Positions 23,901-37,001 of a DNA stretch of 64,000 nucleotides are shown piece after piece. The position numbers and the translations under genes are program-made. The notes under the pieces were generated by a model, which was not told the origin of the DNA, did not search any database, and saw only the letters and a program-made list of their open reading frames with translations. The stretch covers positions 99,743 through 163,742 of the forward strand of contig WBMZ01014182.1 of NCBI GenBank assembly GCA_013400975.1. The letters run 5' to 3'. Source of the stretch: Atrichornis clamosus (lineage: Eukaryota > Chordata > Aves > Passeriformes > Menuridae). Position 1 is the first letter of the stretch; each line of letters begins with the position of its first letter.

Positions 23901-26900
23901 TTCTCAAATGTCATGGGGCTATCAGGGCTGGAAGTTCTGGTGAGGTTCTAGGCTCTGTGGTATTCTTGCTGGTTTTACACTGGCAACTTGGATTTTTCTG
24001 AAAATCTTTCTTGCCTTGCCAGAACTTGAAGAGAAAATGGAAAAGTAATTATTTTCACATCAAGTTCAGAATCATTTAAAATGCAATGACTGCTTTATTC
24101 TAGCAGGACTGCCCACACCTCATTTTGAAGATAGCCTTGATTATGCAGGAAAGTCTTTCATGTTATAAAAAAAAAATCTTTGGGGTTTAATTAGCTGGTT
24201 CACAATGTCTCTTGTAATGGTTGGAACAAAATTAAAGCTCAATACTGAGCAAAGCAGTTTTCTGCTTTGCTTCCCATGGTTTTCATGAAAGCAAATGGGT
24301 AGCCAGCAAGTAGGAGTGTTGGACAAGCAGAAAATTTGAGACTGTTTCATGATATTGCAATCTTATGCTGTTTAGTAACTCATTATGCAAAGAACTAGCT
24401 AGTGGCTTGGTTCCTGGAGCTGCCAAGATGAGAAGGCAGTTTTTCTAGCTTAACTTGACGGATTAGAGGCTTTTGAAATACTGCACCTTGAAAGATAAAT
24501 TGGCACCCCAAGAAATGCAATGATATAGTGGAAGATGTTAGCAGGTCACACTCAGTCTTTCTTCCTTCCCCAGTGAATATCTCTCAGGCTGAGAGCATCT
24601 TGCTTTCAGTAGAACAATAATTTTCCTTTCAGTCCTTTCCCGTACCACACTCTGCTTGTTCCACTTACTAAGTGTTAAGAAATGATTGAAGAAACTTTCA
24701 GTGCTGTTAACTTGCAGAAGCAAATTATAGAAGCAGAATAATTTCTCTTTCTTACTGTGCTGCACACCCTGTTACTTCTGCACAAAGATCTAATTTAAAG
24801 CACATTCGTTATGCCTTACTGAAACCATCACTCTTTCACATTTTTAAACAGAAAAAAGACTTGATGTTGCTAAACTGTGTATATGCTGTGACAAGTGATA
24901 TCTTCTTCCTGGAAGTTCTACCAATTGTACCTTTCTTTTTTTCTTCCCATTTTTACCATTGGGTTGAAACAGGTAACAGGAGGGTTCCCTACTGCTGTCT
25001 GTGTGAAGTTCTTGGAAGGGCCTTCAGCTGTACCTGTGATATCTAGCTTCATACAGACAGGGAGAGAAGTTGGAGAGACTTTGTTGGGCAGATTGTAAGG
25101 GGTGTTTTGAACGCGGTCTGGAGTAGCTGGATTTTTAAGATCGGAAAACTGTGGGTTCCGGCAGTATTGCCACGTAGCTATGACACAAACTCCTTTGATT
25201 CCTTCCCTGTCCTGTTTATAACATGAGAGGTGATGCATGAGCAGGTTCAGCATGTACCCTGCAACACGTGGTGTGAGAAGCACTGGCGGGGAAGGTGCCA
25301 GACTGGTCATGCTTTTGGTCATCATAACATGAAGAACCTTGTCCTTTGTGGTTTAGTAGCCAAACTTTCAGCTCTGTCAGTAAAGGCACTTGATAGTCAA
25401 GAGGTCCACACCTAATCTTTCGTGAGAGATTAAGGTAGCAGTTACCAAAATGCCTAAAGGCAGGCACCAAAATTTATGATTTAGGGAGAAAGGAGTAGTT
25501 AATCATTTCCGCATTTTTTTTAAGTTGTTCAGTCCCTCTCATCCTCCTGTTTAGCTGAAAATAAAAAAATATTTCTCAATTAAAAAATGTTGTCCTGGTT
25601 ATGAAAAATCAAGAAAAAAAAAACCAGAAAGGCTTTGCTGAACTTCATGAAAATTTTTCAAATGTTTGTCAAATGGGGGTAGGGTGGGTGAGCACTTTTT
25701 GGGGACAGTTTCAGACAGATTAGTTGTGTCCAACTCTAATCATCAGTGTGTGTCAAGGGAGAGAAAATGTAGGGAGTTACTGTTACAGAGCCTGCTGGAA
25801 GAATGGAACTGATAATTGACCGTGACTGAGAAGTTGCTGTTGGTGTTGTTGGACAGGGGTTGCGATCCTGCAGAGGAGCATGAGGCTCTATGCACCGTTC
25901 TACTCCTCAGACATCATCATTGCCTCTCCCCTGGGCATGAGGACTGTCATTGGCGCCGAGGGGGAGAAGAAGAGAGACTTCGATTTTCTGTCGTCAGTAG
26001 AAATCCTCATAATTGATCAAGCAGACATTTACCTGATGCAGAACTGGGAACACGTTCTGGTGCGTTTTCTGTAGCTCCTCATTTTTGTGCTGTGCTGTGT
26101 CTTGCTAGTCTGGTGTTACTCAGTTTTGGCAGTGAGCAGCGTTGCTGGTTTTTACTGACGTGATTGCAGACATGGATGTTCGTTTCTTTTCCTCCCTCCA
26201 CCCTGATATTTTCTTTATAATAAGAATATTCTTTCTAGAGATTTTGGTAGTATTCAGGACATGTTCTCTATAAATATTAGATTGGTGTTCTGGTAGTATA
26301 TTTCATCGGAGACATTTTTTGGACAGTTTTGATTTTCTTGGAGCGTGAGATAATGATGATTCCTTTAATCACATCTGGGAAAAAATATGCCATCTGTCTG
26401 GCTGCCCAGTGTCTCAGTCAGATTGCAGCCGTGTGAGGAATCTCTGCAACCTAATTCAGGTTCCCCCAGAAAGCAACAGGAGCTGGTGCATGTCTCCACA
26501 GACTGCAGAGATATACTAAGCATTAGTCATGTCCAGAGTTAAACAGTATGGAGGTTTTCCTGTACATTTAACGCAAATAGAGCTCTTGAGTTGTGGCTAG
26601 TATGCAGTAGTACCCATGTTTTTTAGCTTTTGGTTAAAAAAATTTTTCAGGATTGAAATGATGGGTTTTCTTTTCCACATAAAAACACCTTCGAGGTACT
26701 TGGACCGGACATTTTGACAACATGATGTTACTGTGTGTTGTGGATGAGTACAGAAGGAGTCTTCTTTCCTCAGGAGTTCCAGGAAGGGCGCATGAGCCTC
26801 CACAATATCCGAGGAATGAGTCCTGGAGCCTGTTTCCTGTTTTTCCCTTTAGGTGCAACTGCCTGCCAAGTGATGGTGGCAGGGATGCCAGTCCTAGGCA

Positions 26901-29875
26901 TCATTCCCTGAGGGCAAAATGAGGTGAATTTCTTCATGTGCACCCAAACTCTTCCTGAATGTGATGAGAGCTCAGCTGCACTTGGGCTTCCTTTTAGCTC
27001 AGGAACCTTGGGCCCATTGACTTTAATATAGACAAATCCATTGTACTTGCCCTTGGAGAAGATTGGAAGGAAAGGTTACTGTTCCTTGTGACTAAAGAGA
27101 TGGCGGCTTTCAGTTCTGTGGCAGGAAATAAAGTAAATTACTCTTGCTGTGGTCATTCCAGACAGTGGTGTCTTGGGAGATGCTGCGTGTTTATATGCTG
27201 TGCTGTCTTGCTGGCCCCTGCCCACTGCAGTTGAGGGTTTTGCAGGCGGGTGCAGGGATGTCAGCAGTGATGTGTTCCCATCTGTGTGTGTAGCACCTGA
27301 TGAAGCACATTAACCTGCTGCCTCTGGATTCCCACGGGGTGGACTTCTCCCGAGTGCGGATGCTGAACCTCAACAACTGGTCCAGGTACTACCGCCAGAC
27401 GCTGCTGTTCAGTGCTCTCCAGGAGCCCCAGATTAACTCTGTCTTCAGCAAGCACTGCTTCAATTACGTCGGGCAGGTGAGTTCACAGAGGAGCTGGAAT
27501 GCTGCTGGAAGGGAGGGGGAGAGGAACAGAAAACCCGGCATGTGGAGAAATTCTGTAACTCAGTTGCTTAAAGACTGTCTGTGTGCCAATCATTTCCCTC
27601 ACCCAAATGTTTCAGTCTGAATCTCCATGATGCTGCATACTGTGCCAGAGGCATGAGGAACTGCTCCTTATGCAGTGATGCTTATTTGATCCTTTTCTTT
27701 CATGGGTAGCTGCTGTTTCATGTCAGAAATCGGATTTTGGTTTTTTCTTAATTTGACAGACACAAGTTATCTTGTTTTATTTATTTTGTTGTTAAATGGA
27801 GGGTTGATCTGCTTCTTTTTTTTTAATCTCCTACTGTATAAGACACACTAACTGTAAGTACTTTGAAAGGAAAAGTGAAAACCTTAGGAGACCATCTCAA
27901 ATATATGGAAGTCAGGACATAAGCAGTCACTGTGTATTTAACAGATCTGGTATGTGTATCACGACTGTAGTTTTGTATTGGAACTTCCTTAAAAACAGCC
28001 TTGTGCCCTGCTGTCAGATGTGAGCCTCCAAAGGCTGGCTGGAGTGTGCCTGCCTTTGGAATGCTGCTTCCCTAGATCTCCTACGTTCTTCTTGCAGGTG
28101 TCTGTCCGCAACGTGCCGCTCACTGGCTCCATTAGCCACGTTGTGGTCCAACTTCCTCATGTTTTTCGGAGGCTGGAAGCTGAAAGTGTAACTTCTGTAA
28201 TAGATGCAAGGTACTGTGTGTTTCAGCCTGTTTTGCTGGGCCCTAATGACTGCAATTTCAGGTATAGTGGAGCACACTGTCTCCGGCAGAGCACACTGTG
28301 GGTTCACCACAGAAGCACATCTCTATTAGTCCTCAGGTGTAGGCTGGGCTCTGCACAGGTGGAGGGTGCAGTCTGGAGAAGGAATACCAGTCTCTACTGT
28401 AATTGTGTAGAACTGATAAAGCCTTCTGTCTTCTACACATGCAGAAATCCTATGAAGTTAAAAGAAGGAAAAATGTAGTTAAAATCTTTGGTAGTCTGTT
28501 CGATACTGCTGTTCGAGGTCTTATCAGTATGGGAAAGCTAAAGTTTAACTGGTTGAAACGAATTTGTTCTCTGAGCAGGTTTCAGTTTTTCATTGACAAA
28601 GTCCTGCCCGAGTACCGCGATGCCATCATGTCCCACACGCTCGTTTACATCCCGTCCTACTTCGACTACGTGCGCCTTCGCAATTACTTCAAGAAAGAGG
28701 ACCTGAATTTTACTCACATCTGCGAATACACGAAAAAGGCTGGTGTCTGCAGGGCAAGGCGGTTCTTTCTCAAGGGAGAGAAGCAGTTTCTATTGTTCAC
28801 GGAGCGTTTCCACTTCTACAAGAGGTGAATTGTGCCCCGAGTTTTCTCTCTGAGTTGTGTGTGTGCTGTGCTGAGGGTAGAGTCTGACCTTAGTCATAGA
28901 TGGGCTGTACTGCTTTTTGAATCTGTTGGATCCCTCTGAGGACTTCTTTGACTGAAGTAAGAGCTGTTGAGTTTACTTTAAAGTTTTTGCCTGTTGTCAG
29001 CAGTCCCTTTGCAGAGACTTTAATACTTTGAAATGTGCAAGGCTTTATTCAGGAAGGTAAGTGCTGCCAAGTTCCAGGGATGTCAGGACAGGATGATATA
29101 GCCTGCACATGGGATTCATTGGGCCTTTTATTTGTGTTCATCTGTGCCATAGTAATTGCATAAAACTTTGGAAAGGGTGTGTAATTGGTTCAATAGTGCA
29201 GTACAGCTAGCTGAGGCCACTTGGAAAATTTACTGCGTCCCGACTGGAGCTGTTTACAAGTTCCTAATGTAACAGGATTTTTTCTAAAAGCAGGTATTTT
29301 GTCAAATACAAAAAGTTTCATGAGGCTTGGTCTGATCAGGCTTCACTGTATTCAAATCCAAGCTAAGGAGGCTGACTACTCCATAAATTAGTGGTGGTGG
29401 TGGGTACTTTAGAGGAAGTCACTGTGCCTGGCACTGTTAGATCTTCTCCCTAAATTTCACTCCTCTGTTTAGTCTTCAGTCCTTGACACAGGGTTTGTAG
29501 AGTTGAGCTACAGCTGACGTGCAGTGAAGTTGATGGAAATTGGAAGAACTGATACAGGATTGATGTTTTAACATGCACATTTTGTAAAATCGGCAAAAAA
29601 TTAATTTTAAAAATTTCTCCTGCTACAGGTATACAATAAAAGGCATTAGGAACCTCATTTTCTATGAGTTACCAACATACTCCCACTTCTACAGTGAGAT
29701 TTGTAACATGATGAAGGCCACAGACAATGGGGTGGATGCTACTTGGACTTGTACTGTGCTCTACTCCAAGTATGATGCTCAGAAATTGGCTGCAGTGGTT
29801 GGCATAGATCGCACAGCTCAAATGCTACAGTCCAAGAAGAATGTGCACCTCTTTGTCACAGGAGAAAATGAATAA
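14687..29875 (+). CDS. UTP25: U3 snoRNA-associated protein 25 homologue UTP25 (DIEXF/DEF), 12 coding exons
   Basis: Nucleolar factor of the small-subunit processome needed for 18S rRNA maturation; in fish it is digestive organ expansion factor, linked to p53 turnover (family knowledge). Exons: 14687-14787, 16105-16144, 17341-17635, 18376-18582, 20676-20764, 22124-22534, 23624-23843, 25857-26059, 27294-27476, 28098-28210, 28579-28824, 29629-29875. All introns are GT-AG and phases agree; the product is 784 residues (human about 756). The N-terminus is basic ([20 protein letters not shown]). Residues about 48-145 are a Glu/Ser-rich acidic region. From residue 245 it is strongly conserved. It resembles a DEAD-box helicase but degenerate: VPFRE at 386-390 replaces motif Ia, DQAD at 508-511 stands where DEAD would be, and I see no GKT-type Walker A. 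The C-terminus ends LFVTGENE. Acidic exons 3 and 4 are the most divergent; the rest is secure. Confidence 0.93.
17524..17601 (+). repeat. UTP25: In-frame 39-bp tandem duplication in UTP25 exon 3
   Basis: Two adjacent 39-base units (17524-17562 and 17563-17601) differ at four or so positions, all A/G transitions. Each encodes 13 residues: [13 protein letters not shown] then [13 protein letters not shown], residues about 109-134 of UTP25. The period is a multiple of three and the frame is kept, so the copy lengthens the acidic low-complexity region without disrupting the protein. Confidence 0.9.
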
Positions 29876-30006
29876 GTGACACTACAGACTACATGATTGG
29901 ATGGACCTGCATTTTACTCCTAATGCAGATTTTTATATTGCTTTTAAAAAAAGTGTTAAACTTTTTACTCCCTTTTGTTAAATATTCTGTTGAAAATGTT
30001 CATATC

Positions 30007-30012
30007 ATTAAA
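30007..30012 (+). other. UTP25: Candidate UTP25 polyadenylation signal
   Basis: ATTAAA, the commonest variant signal, lies 132 bases after the UTP25 stop codon in an AT-rich stretch. A second ATTAAA occurs near 30120 and an AATAAA at 30845-30850, so the 3' end is uncertain and more than one site may be used. Confidence 0.4.
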
Positions 30013-30287
30013 TTTTATATTTCAGTACTCTGCCCAACAAGGATGTAATTCAAAAAAGCAGGTCTTAGGAGGTGTTTTCTGTGTAGAAACAAAATCAATC
30101 CAGAATTATTTTTCATGTATATTAAAAAACTCACTGATCAGTAAAGATTCATGCAGTGATAACTTTTGATTGGACGGTTTCATTTCATGTTCAGGTGTAG
30201 CAAACACCTTTCCTATCAAAGTATAGTTTTTCCTTTAGTCTAGACTAAGAAACATGCCCAAGTATTTCATGAGTCACTATTCTGTGA

Positions 30288-30310
30288 GCCTGCACCAGAG
30301 AGGTGCAGGC
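30288..30310. repeat. Perfect 9-bp inverted repeat with a 5-base loop
   Basis: GCCTGCACC and GGTGCAGGC are exact reverse complements separated by AGAGA. The element sits about 410 bases beyond the UTP25 stop. If the transcript extends this far, it would form a stable RNA hairpin in the 3' UTR or near the cleavage region; its role is unknown. Confidence 0.6.
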
Positions 30311-33300
30311 AAGGCCTCTTCAACACAAGTGTGTTGCTGGATGAGAGTTGAACTTGCTTCATGTTGACACTTGTGAGAATCCTTGAATGTGCTTGGGTAG
30401 GAGCTACTGTTCTGTGTTTTTCCTGGAGTGACCTAAATATCTCTACCTCCATTTCCCAACACACCTCCTGGCTGGTCAGTTTTACCAGGGATAAGTACAA
30501 AACCAGGGGATGCAGCTGCAAATACCTGAGGTCTGGTATCTCACACCATGGGTGGAGGTGGGTTGGTTGGTTTGTCTGGTTTTTTCTGTTGATGGTTGCA
30601 TATGGACAGCATGGAAGCATCACAGTGCTGCCTTTTCTTCTTCCAGGAGGCTAAGCCTAATTTAAAAGGATCTAAAAGTAGAAGGATTAGTTTTTGTAAG
30701 CACGTGCTAGGACTGCAGGAAGATTGTTCTCTGGAGGGGCAGGTGAGCCCTGCGTCAGCCCAAATGCAAGAAGGAAACATCCATCCTGTAATAAGCTTTG
30801 AGGGAGTTCTTGTCTAGGAGGCTTAAGTAAATACACCGAAGTGAAATAAACTCCTTGAGTAAATGAGGTGCATAATTTTTGCCAATTTTTGTCATATTCC
30901 TGATGCTGGTATTCCTCAAAGGCTGTGAACTCAGGTCGTAATCATTTAGTAGACATGAAAATCCATGCAGTTTCTTGCTCTGCATTTTAAGTAATGCTGT
31001 CTGTTAATTTTACACACCTCTGTAGCACACAAGAATTGAGAGCCAGCCCTAGCGAACGTTTCCTGGTGAACATCTGTCTCCTGTGCAGAACAGACAGCAG
31101 TAGCAGCAAACAAGGATTTTTGTTGCGTGGCCCGGGCTGGATGTGGGAGAACTGTGGCTGTGCATATGAAAACAAGCACACAAAATAGGATTAAGGAATT
31201 TTCTTTCTACACCGGATGTACTTAGCAGAGATAACAGCTGACCTCTGAGGAAGCTAAAGTGGGATAGCTGCTTAGAGAGATAACGTGATGCAGTGCAGCT
31301 ACTGTTTAAAGAAGCAGCAAGAGTTTTATGCCTCAGCCTTAACTCTGCAAGGATTTTTCTGCCCCCACTGAAGTAAAAAGCAAAGTGCCATGATGGGAGT
31401 AAGGCCAAACTGTAGTCTGAGGCCCTCATGATTTTTTTATCAACTACCTGGGTTTGTTCCTAAGACAGGCATACTTGGAAATTTGAGATGTATATACCAG
31501 AGTCACATTTCTAGTGTTGATTACTAATTATAACTCACTGATTGCCAAAGCAGTGTGTAAATGCCTCTGCACTGCCTTCAGCTGGTGCTCAGAGCCGCTG
31601 GCACAGAGTTGGTGTGCGATTGCCTTAGAGAGCTCGTGCCTGAGATCTCTGTGCCCTGACAAATTCTTACACGCCTTAGTGGGGAGCCTCATCAGCTAGC
31701 ACTGGGAACCCTGCCCAGGAGGCTGCAGCAGTGGGTCAGACAGGTCTGCTGATGTGGGGAGCCCTTCTCTGTACAGGTGTGAAGGCGTTTCTGTTCCCAG
31801 GTGCTTCCTCCTACCCCTGTGCCATGATGTTCCCGCACTTCAGCTGTTGGCCCACTTGATAGTGGAATTGCAGTGAACTCGGGAGAGGATTTGGTCTTGC
31901 TCAAAATTCTTGCTTTGTCCCCTTTTTATCATCTTAAATAATTTCCTAGTGCAGGGGTTTGTCGAAGAGTGGTTCTGGAGACGAGTTACTGGGAGATGGT
32001 AAGCGCCAAGGTCAGAGTTTGACCCACCTTGGATGTGTGTTCATGGACACAAATGCTCCACTTACTGGGACAACTGCTGGCTCCAAATGAGTTACTTTAC
32101 AGCCTATCTTGTAATGCATTTTTCTGATGATAATGTGGCTTTCAGAGAGGTGGCTGAACCTAATGCATTAATGTGGGGACACTATGTTAATTTTAGAAAT
32201 GGAATTTTGGAGGGTTGAGTTTTTAAAAAATTGTTTAACATCTTCAGATTCTGTTACAAATGGAATAAGATGTTTGCAAATACAGTATTTTACCTGTTTC
32301 TGCTTGACAGCCTGCAGTCTCTGCATGGTGAGTATTTTGCCACTTTTTCCCAAAAATGCACCAACGATGAGTAACTGCTCGTCTTGAGGAAACAAATGTC
32401 AAACAAAATCCTGTTCACTTTGACCTCAGTACCATACCTTTGAAGGGGTGGTGATGTTCTTAAGAATCCATTTTTTGGTCATTGTTTCAAGAGGATCTCG
32501 GAGTAGTGCCAGCCAACCCTGTGTTCCTGTGAAATGTGCTGCAACGCAGCGTGAGAGCCGACTGCCTGCTCCAGGCCCGGGCTGCCAACAGGCAGTAGTG
32601 CCCAAGCGTTAGCATCTAGCTCTTGGAAATTCAAACCCAAGGGTAAAAATAACTGGGGTTAAGATGTTAAACAAGAATTTCTTTTCAGTATCTCCTGTCT
32701 CAGGAAATTTCTAAGGAAATCCTACTAATGGATGACCAAGAGAAAGGAAGACTGTTCTTCCAGCTAATGAGTTCATGTTGTAATGGGTCATTTTTTCATT
32801 AGCAAAACCTCATCAGGATAAGAGGACTATTACACTTAGTTGCTCCTTTCAAAGATGACAAAAAGGCAATTTTTTTTTCTCTGAAAATGTGTTTGCAGGA
32901 TAGGAGCCAGCCTTCTGCTGCTGCCTGTATTAATGAGGAGGAGGGAGGGAAAGGTGACTTGGGGACAGTCTGTCTCCAGCGCTGGAGAGCTGCCTCCTGT
33001 GAGGAAGCAGGTTGTTGGTTTTGCAGCAGTTATTGGGAAACATTGGATGAATCACATGAGACAGAAACTGGAGCATTCCCGTTAACAACAGCAGAATTAA
33101 CAATTACTTTACAGCTGTGCTGTCACAGGCTGCCAGGGTTTCTCAGCTCTGCATTAGTCATGCTCCATGGCCTCAGCCCCAGGAGTTACTCTCCAGGGTT
33201 TGGGGTTTCTGGGACTTGGTAACCAAGCGTGGCTGACGGAACAGTTTGCAGAGGGGGCGGTTCAGAAGGCCCATCCACACCAGCACAGGGGGATGGATGT

Positions 33301-35979
33301 AGGAGAAGCCTGTGCAGAGAGGGAGAGGGTGCGAGCCAGTGGAGCATGCCGTCAGTCCCTGCTGTGCCCCCGCTGCCTGGGCTGCCCCACCACCGTCCTG
33401 CCCGGAGAGCCCCCTGCACCGCAGAGAGGGCTCCTCCCTTCACCACGGGGGTCTGGTCGGAGAGCTCCCACGGGCTCTGCACTGGGAGGGTGCCCTGGGG
33501 AAGGTCACTGCGGGGAGCCTTCATTTTTCCCCTTTGCAGAGATGCCAGGTGACCCTTAGTCCCACAGGGAAGGTGAAGGTGCTGCTGGTGCTCCGGCTGA
33601 GCTGTGCCAGGCCACAGCCAGGATGAGGAGGGCACAAAGTCAGGAGCCTGATTGCAAAACACATATTTATGATATGTGTGTATTACTGTAGCCAGAGCTC
33701 GGCCTGACCAACAGGGTGCTTTTGCCCACCCTAGATCCAAGACACGGTTCAGTCCCTGTTGCTTTGAATCTCATCTTCTGTGCTGAGCTTGACAGGAAAG
33801 GCTGATTAATTAGCCCAGGGCTGGTTGCATTTTAATTAACCATTAGCTCCCGTGGTGCTTGAGGGTTGCTTGTTTTATCAGGTGGACTGGGAGTTGGGCT
33901 GAGATCACCAGCTCTGGGATGGATAAACAGGTAACAGGTGTGAGCTGGTAATGGGAATTTGTTACCAGAAATGGAGATGTTGGAATGGCCGTAACACTGA
34001 GTGGTACTTAAGGAATAAATATTTGATTGTGTGAGAGAGGTGCAGGAATTTCAGTAAAGGACGTGAGAGAGATCAAGGTAAGGTACAGAAAAACACCACC
34101 ACACAGGACAAAAGCAGAATGGTAAACATGGAGCTGTTGATAATATAATGATGTAGCTGCAACTAAAAACAGAAATTTGGCATTGTTCTTTCACACGAAA
34201 CAGGAAAATCACACTGAAATCTTACATGGTGTACATGACATTACATTTCCAGGGTCAAACTTACCACTGATAGTGGCATAAATCTAAAGAGATGTTGCTA
34301 GAATTGCTAAAACAGAAGTTTATCAGGGTGTCGTAAGGTCTCTTATTTACAGGTGTAAAGAGCGTAAAGGCCTCCTTTACACTCTTGCCTAAGGGAGACT
34401 TGGTAGCTTGGACCATAATTGAAAAACCATTACCAGTACCTTGTTATTACCAGTAAAAAAGCAGAAATCTCCATTTTATTTACTTGCCCTGAGTGTCAGA
34501 TATCATAAGCCCTTATTGTAATTTAATTAATACATTAGTAAGCAATTAATATTTCATTTTAATAATGTGTGTTTTTGTAATTAAGGTAGGAAAAGCTGAA
34601 TGAGTTTTGTATCAATCATAAGCCTAGATATGACATGGATAAATGGGAACCAGTTAATACTATTTATTTGTACTTTTACAAGGTTTTTGAGAAGTTCCTT
34701 AATAGGGGGGCTTCTAAATTTTTTGGTGAGGCTGGAAGGATCAGAGCAGCTCATGACAACAAAAAGCTCTAAGTTACTTCTAGGCCATGTCCTCTGCTGA
34801 CTGTAGCATGAACTATTACGTTTCCCTCTCCAAGATTATTCTCTATGTTGGTCTGGCCCCATTCATTAGCTTAATCACATAATTAATGCTGCTTTAGCCT
34901 GGGAAAGAATTTGAAAGGAGGGGAGCCTTGTGGCTGTTTGGGACTGGGTTCACCATGGAAAAGTCCACTGGAGCATCAAAGAAATGGATGATGAATCAGA
35001 AAGTGCCTTTGTTAAAAAAGTCCTTGTGGGTTCCTCTGGTGCAGCCAGTGCTGAATAACTGAAGAATAGGCCAGCTTTTCTGACAACTCATATTTCTTAG
35101 ACATCACTGAACACAGCACTGTGACTTAAACATTATCTGCTCCTAAGCATGTTTAAATAACCAAAAAAAAAAGGACATTTGAGGTTGGAGGTCTGTATCT
35201 TGGCTTTCTTCTGCTCTCCTGCCTGCTGCCCTCTCCCAGAGCAGGGGAAGAGCCAGTGGTAATTTGCATCACCTCTTCTGCTATTCCAGATCCTTCAGGC
35301 TGCTTTGTGCTTCATTTCTCCCTCCTCTTCTCCCACATGGGTATTGTCAGCAGAGTTGGGCGGAATGCAGTTAAATGCTGGTAAAATGCAGCTAACCCAG
35401 GAAAGAGCCCCAAGGGAATAAATTAGTGTGTGAATTAATTCCTGCTACAAGCTGGAAGTTCTCCAGTAACTTCAGAAGTTTCTTGCTTGAGTCCAAAGGA
35501 AGGAGAGATCATTCAGAGAGGGCAGTGCAGTGCAGCAGCTCTTGGAGTGCTTACAAGCTTAGTGAAACAGCTCACCTGAATGCAGGCATGGGAATGTTTG
35601 GTGGAATTAGCTGGTGGCAGACAGAGAGCCCGGGGGCACAAAGAAGGCCCCTCTGTTTGCGTGGGTGAGATGAGCTGAAGCAGAAGTCAGAATCACAGCG
35701 AGGTCCTGTGTCCGAAGAAGGAAGACCAAATGTCAGTGCTCCAAATTTGAGCACCTAAATGCACCACACAAGCTACTTTTTGGGAGGAAAACACAGCAGG
35801 GAGAGTCTCTGTTCGCCACTGGAGGGATTCTCACAGCGTGGGCAGGTACCAGGGCAGTTCTGCAAGCACAGGGGACAGGGTGTTTCCGGCAGTGCAAAGG
35901 AGCCCTCAGCACGAGCAAGGCAGGTGACTGAATTAACAAGCTACAGAGCACCAAGAGCAGAGCTTCCTCCTGGGGCAAG

Positions 35980-36025
35980 ACTTGACTCTTGGAATTTTGC
36001 TGCACTTGACTCTTGGAATTTTGCT
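35980..36025. repeat. Two-copy tandem repeat, period 24
   Basis: The 22-base string beginning ACTTGACTCTTGGAATTT occurs at 35980-36001 and again at 36004-36025 without mismatch. The identity suggests a recent local duplication. It lies in noncoding DNA. Confidence 0.9.
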
Positions 36026-36983
36026 TTCAGAGGTCCAGAACAGAGTGTGAAACAAACTTAGATCCAGTGGGGTTTTTTTCCCAAACTTTGTGGGAGGGAA
36101 AGAGATTAGTGGTATAAAGTACATGAACAGAGCTCTAAAATACTTCGTTTCCCATCAGTCAGGTGCAATTAGGTATCCTTTCCCTTCTGCTGACTTCTGC
36201 TTAGGGAAGGAAAACAGTGAGGAGCCTCTCTCCTCTAGAAACTGGTGAGGTCTGAGGCCAGCACAGAACAGGAGGGTGCAGACAGTCTCCACCAGGCAGA
36301 GGTGGAGCAAAAGAGCCACCCCTCAGCTGTCACCCATTTACAACAAACAGATCTGCTGCCAGTTTAGGGAGTGTTACACCACAGTAGGTCACTGTAGGTC
36401 TGGGTTTGCACATGTGTTGCTTTATTTTTTTAATTTCCCCCTGGTCTTTCCATGGTTTTTTTTTTCTTGGAAGAGGGGCTCAAGCAGAGTTCAGCAATGT
36501 ACATAGGTGTGATACAGATGTTTTGCCCGTGGTGGTGGAACCACAGTGGTTTTGCCCTTCTAATTTAGAGAGAAGGAAAGAGCAGCAGGATTTGTCTGGA
36601 ATTTTTGTAGCAGGAACCTCAACAGCCTGTGGGAGAGTAAGGTTAGTGTTTTCTTGGTATTGTATTTTATTAAGTTGTGGAAAGAAAATATATTCTGTGG
36701 GTAACAGAGAAGCATCAGGGATCATATTTGCTGGGAAGCTGTAGCCTTAAACCTCTGGTCTTGTGTCAATTTTTCAGTTTTTTTCCCTTGGTCAAAACAA
36801 AAATGTAGTGTCTTCAGCAGGCAAAATGCTAACACATTTCACTTGCAAGTGATGAGCAAGGGGTCAGGACTTTTCGTCAGGTTATGGAGCATCTAATAAA
36901 TTACTTTATTAGGCAAAGTTTAGAGCAATCAAACCTAAAGGAGAGTTTTTTGCCTGGACTCACCTTCTGTACAAAGTTTTCAG

Positions 36984-37001
36984 ACACATGTGCACATGTG
37001 T
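36984..37001. repeat. 18-bp perfect palindrome containing E-box cores
   Basis: ACACATGTGCACATGTGT equals its own reverse complement. It contains CATGTG and CACATG E-box cores in mirror arrangement. Because it is built from CA/TG steps it may be a small degenerate simple repeat; a paired bHLH site is the alternative. Confidence 0.6.

Noticed and set aside
33186..33740. 184-residue minus-strand frame with overlapping plus-strand frames
   Set aside because: Locally high G+C lowers stop frequency on both strands; the translation is Pro/Gly/Ser-rich without any known domain, and no promoter or splice pattern supports it.
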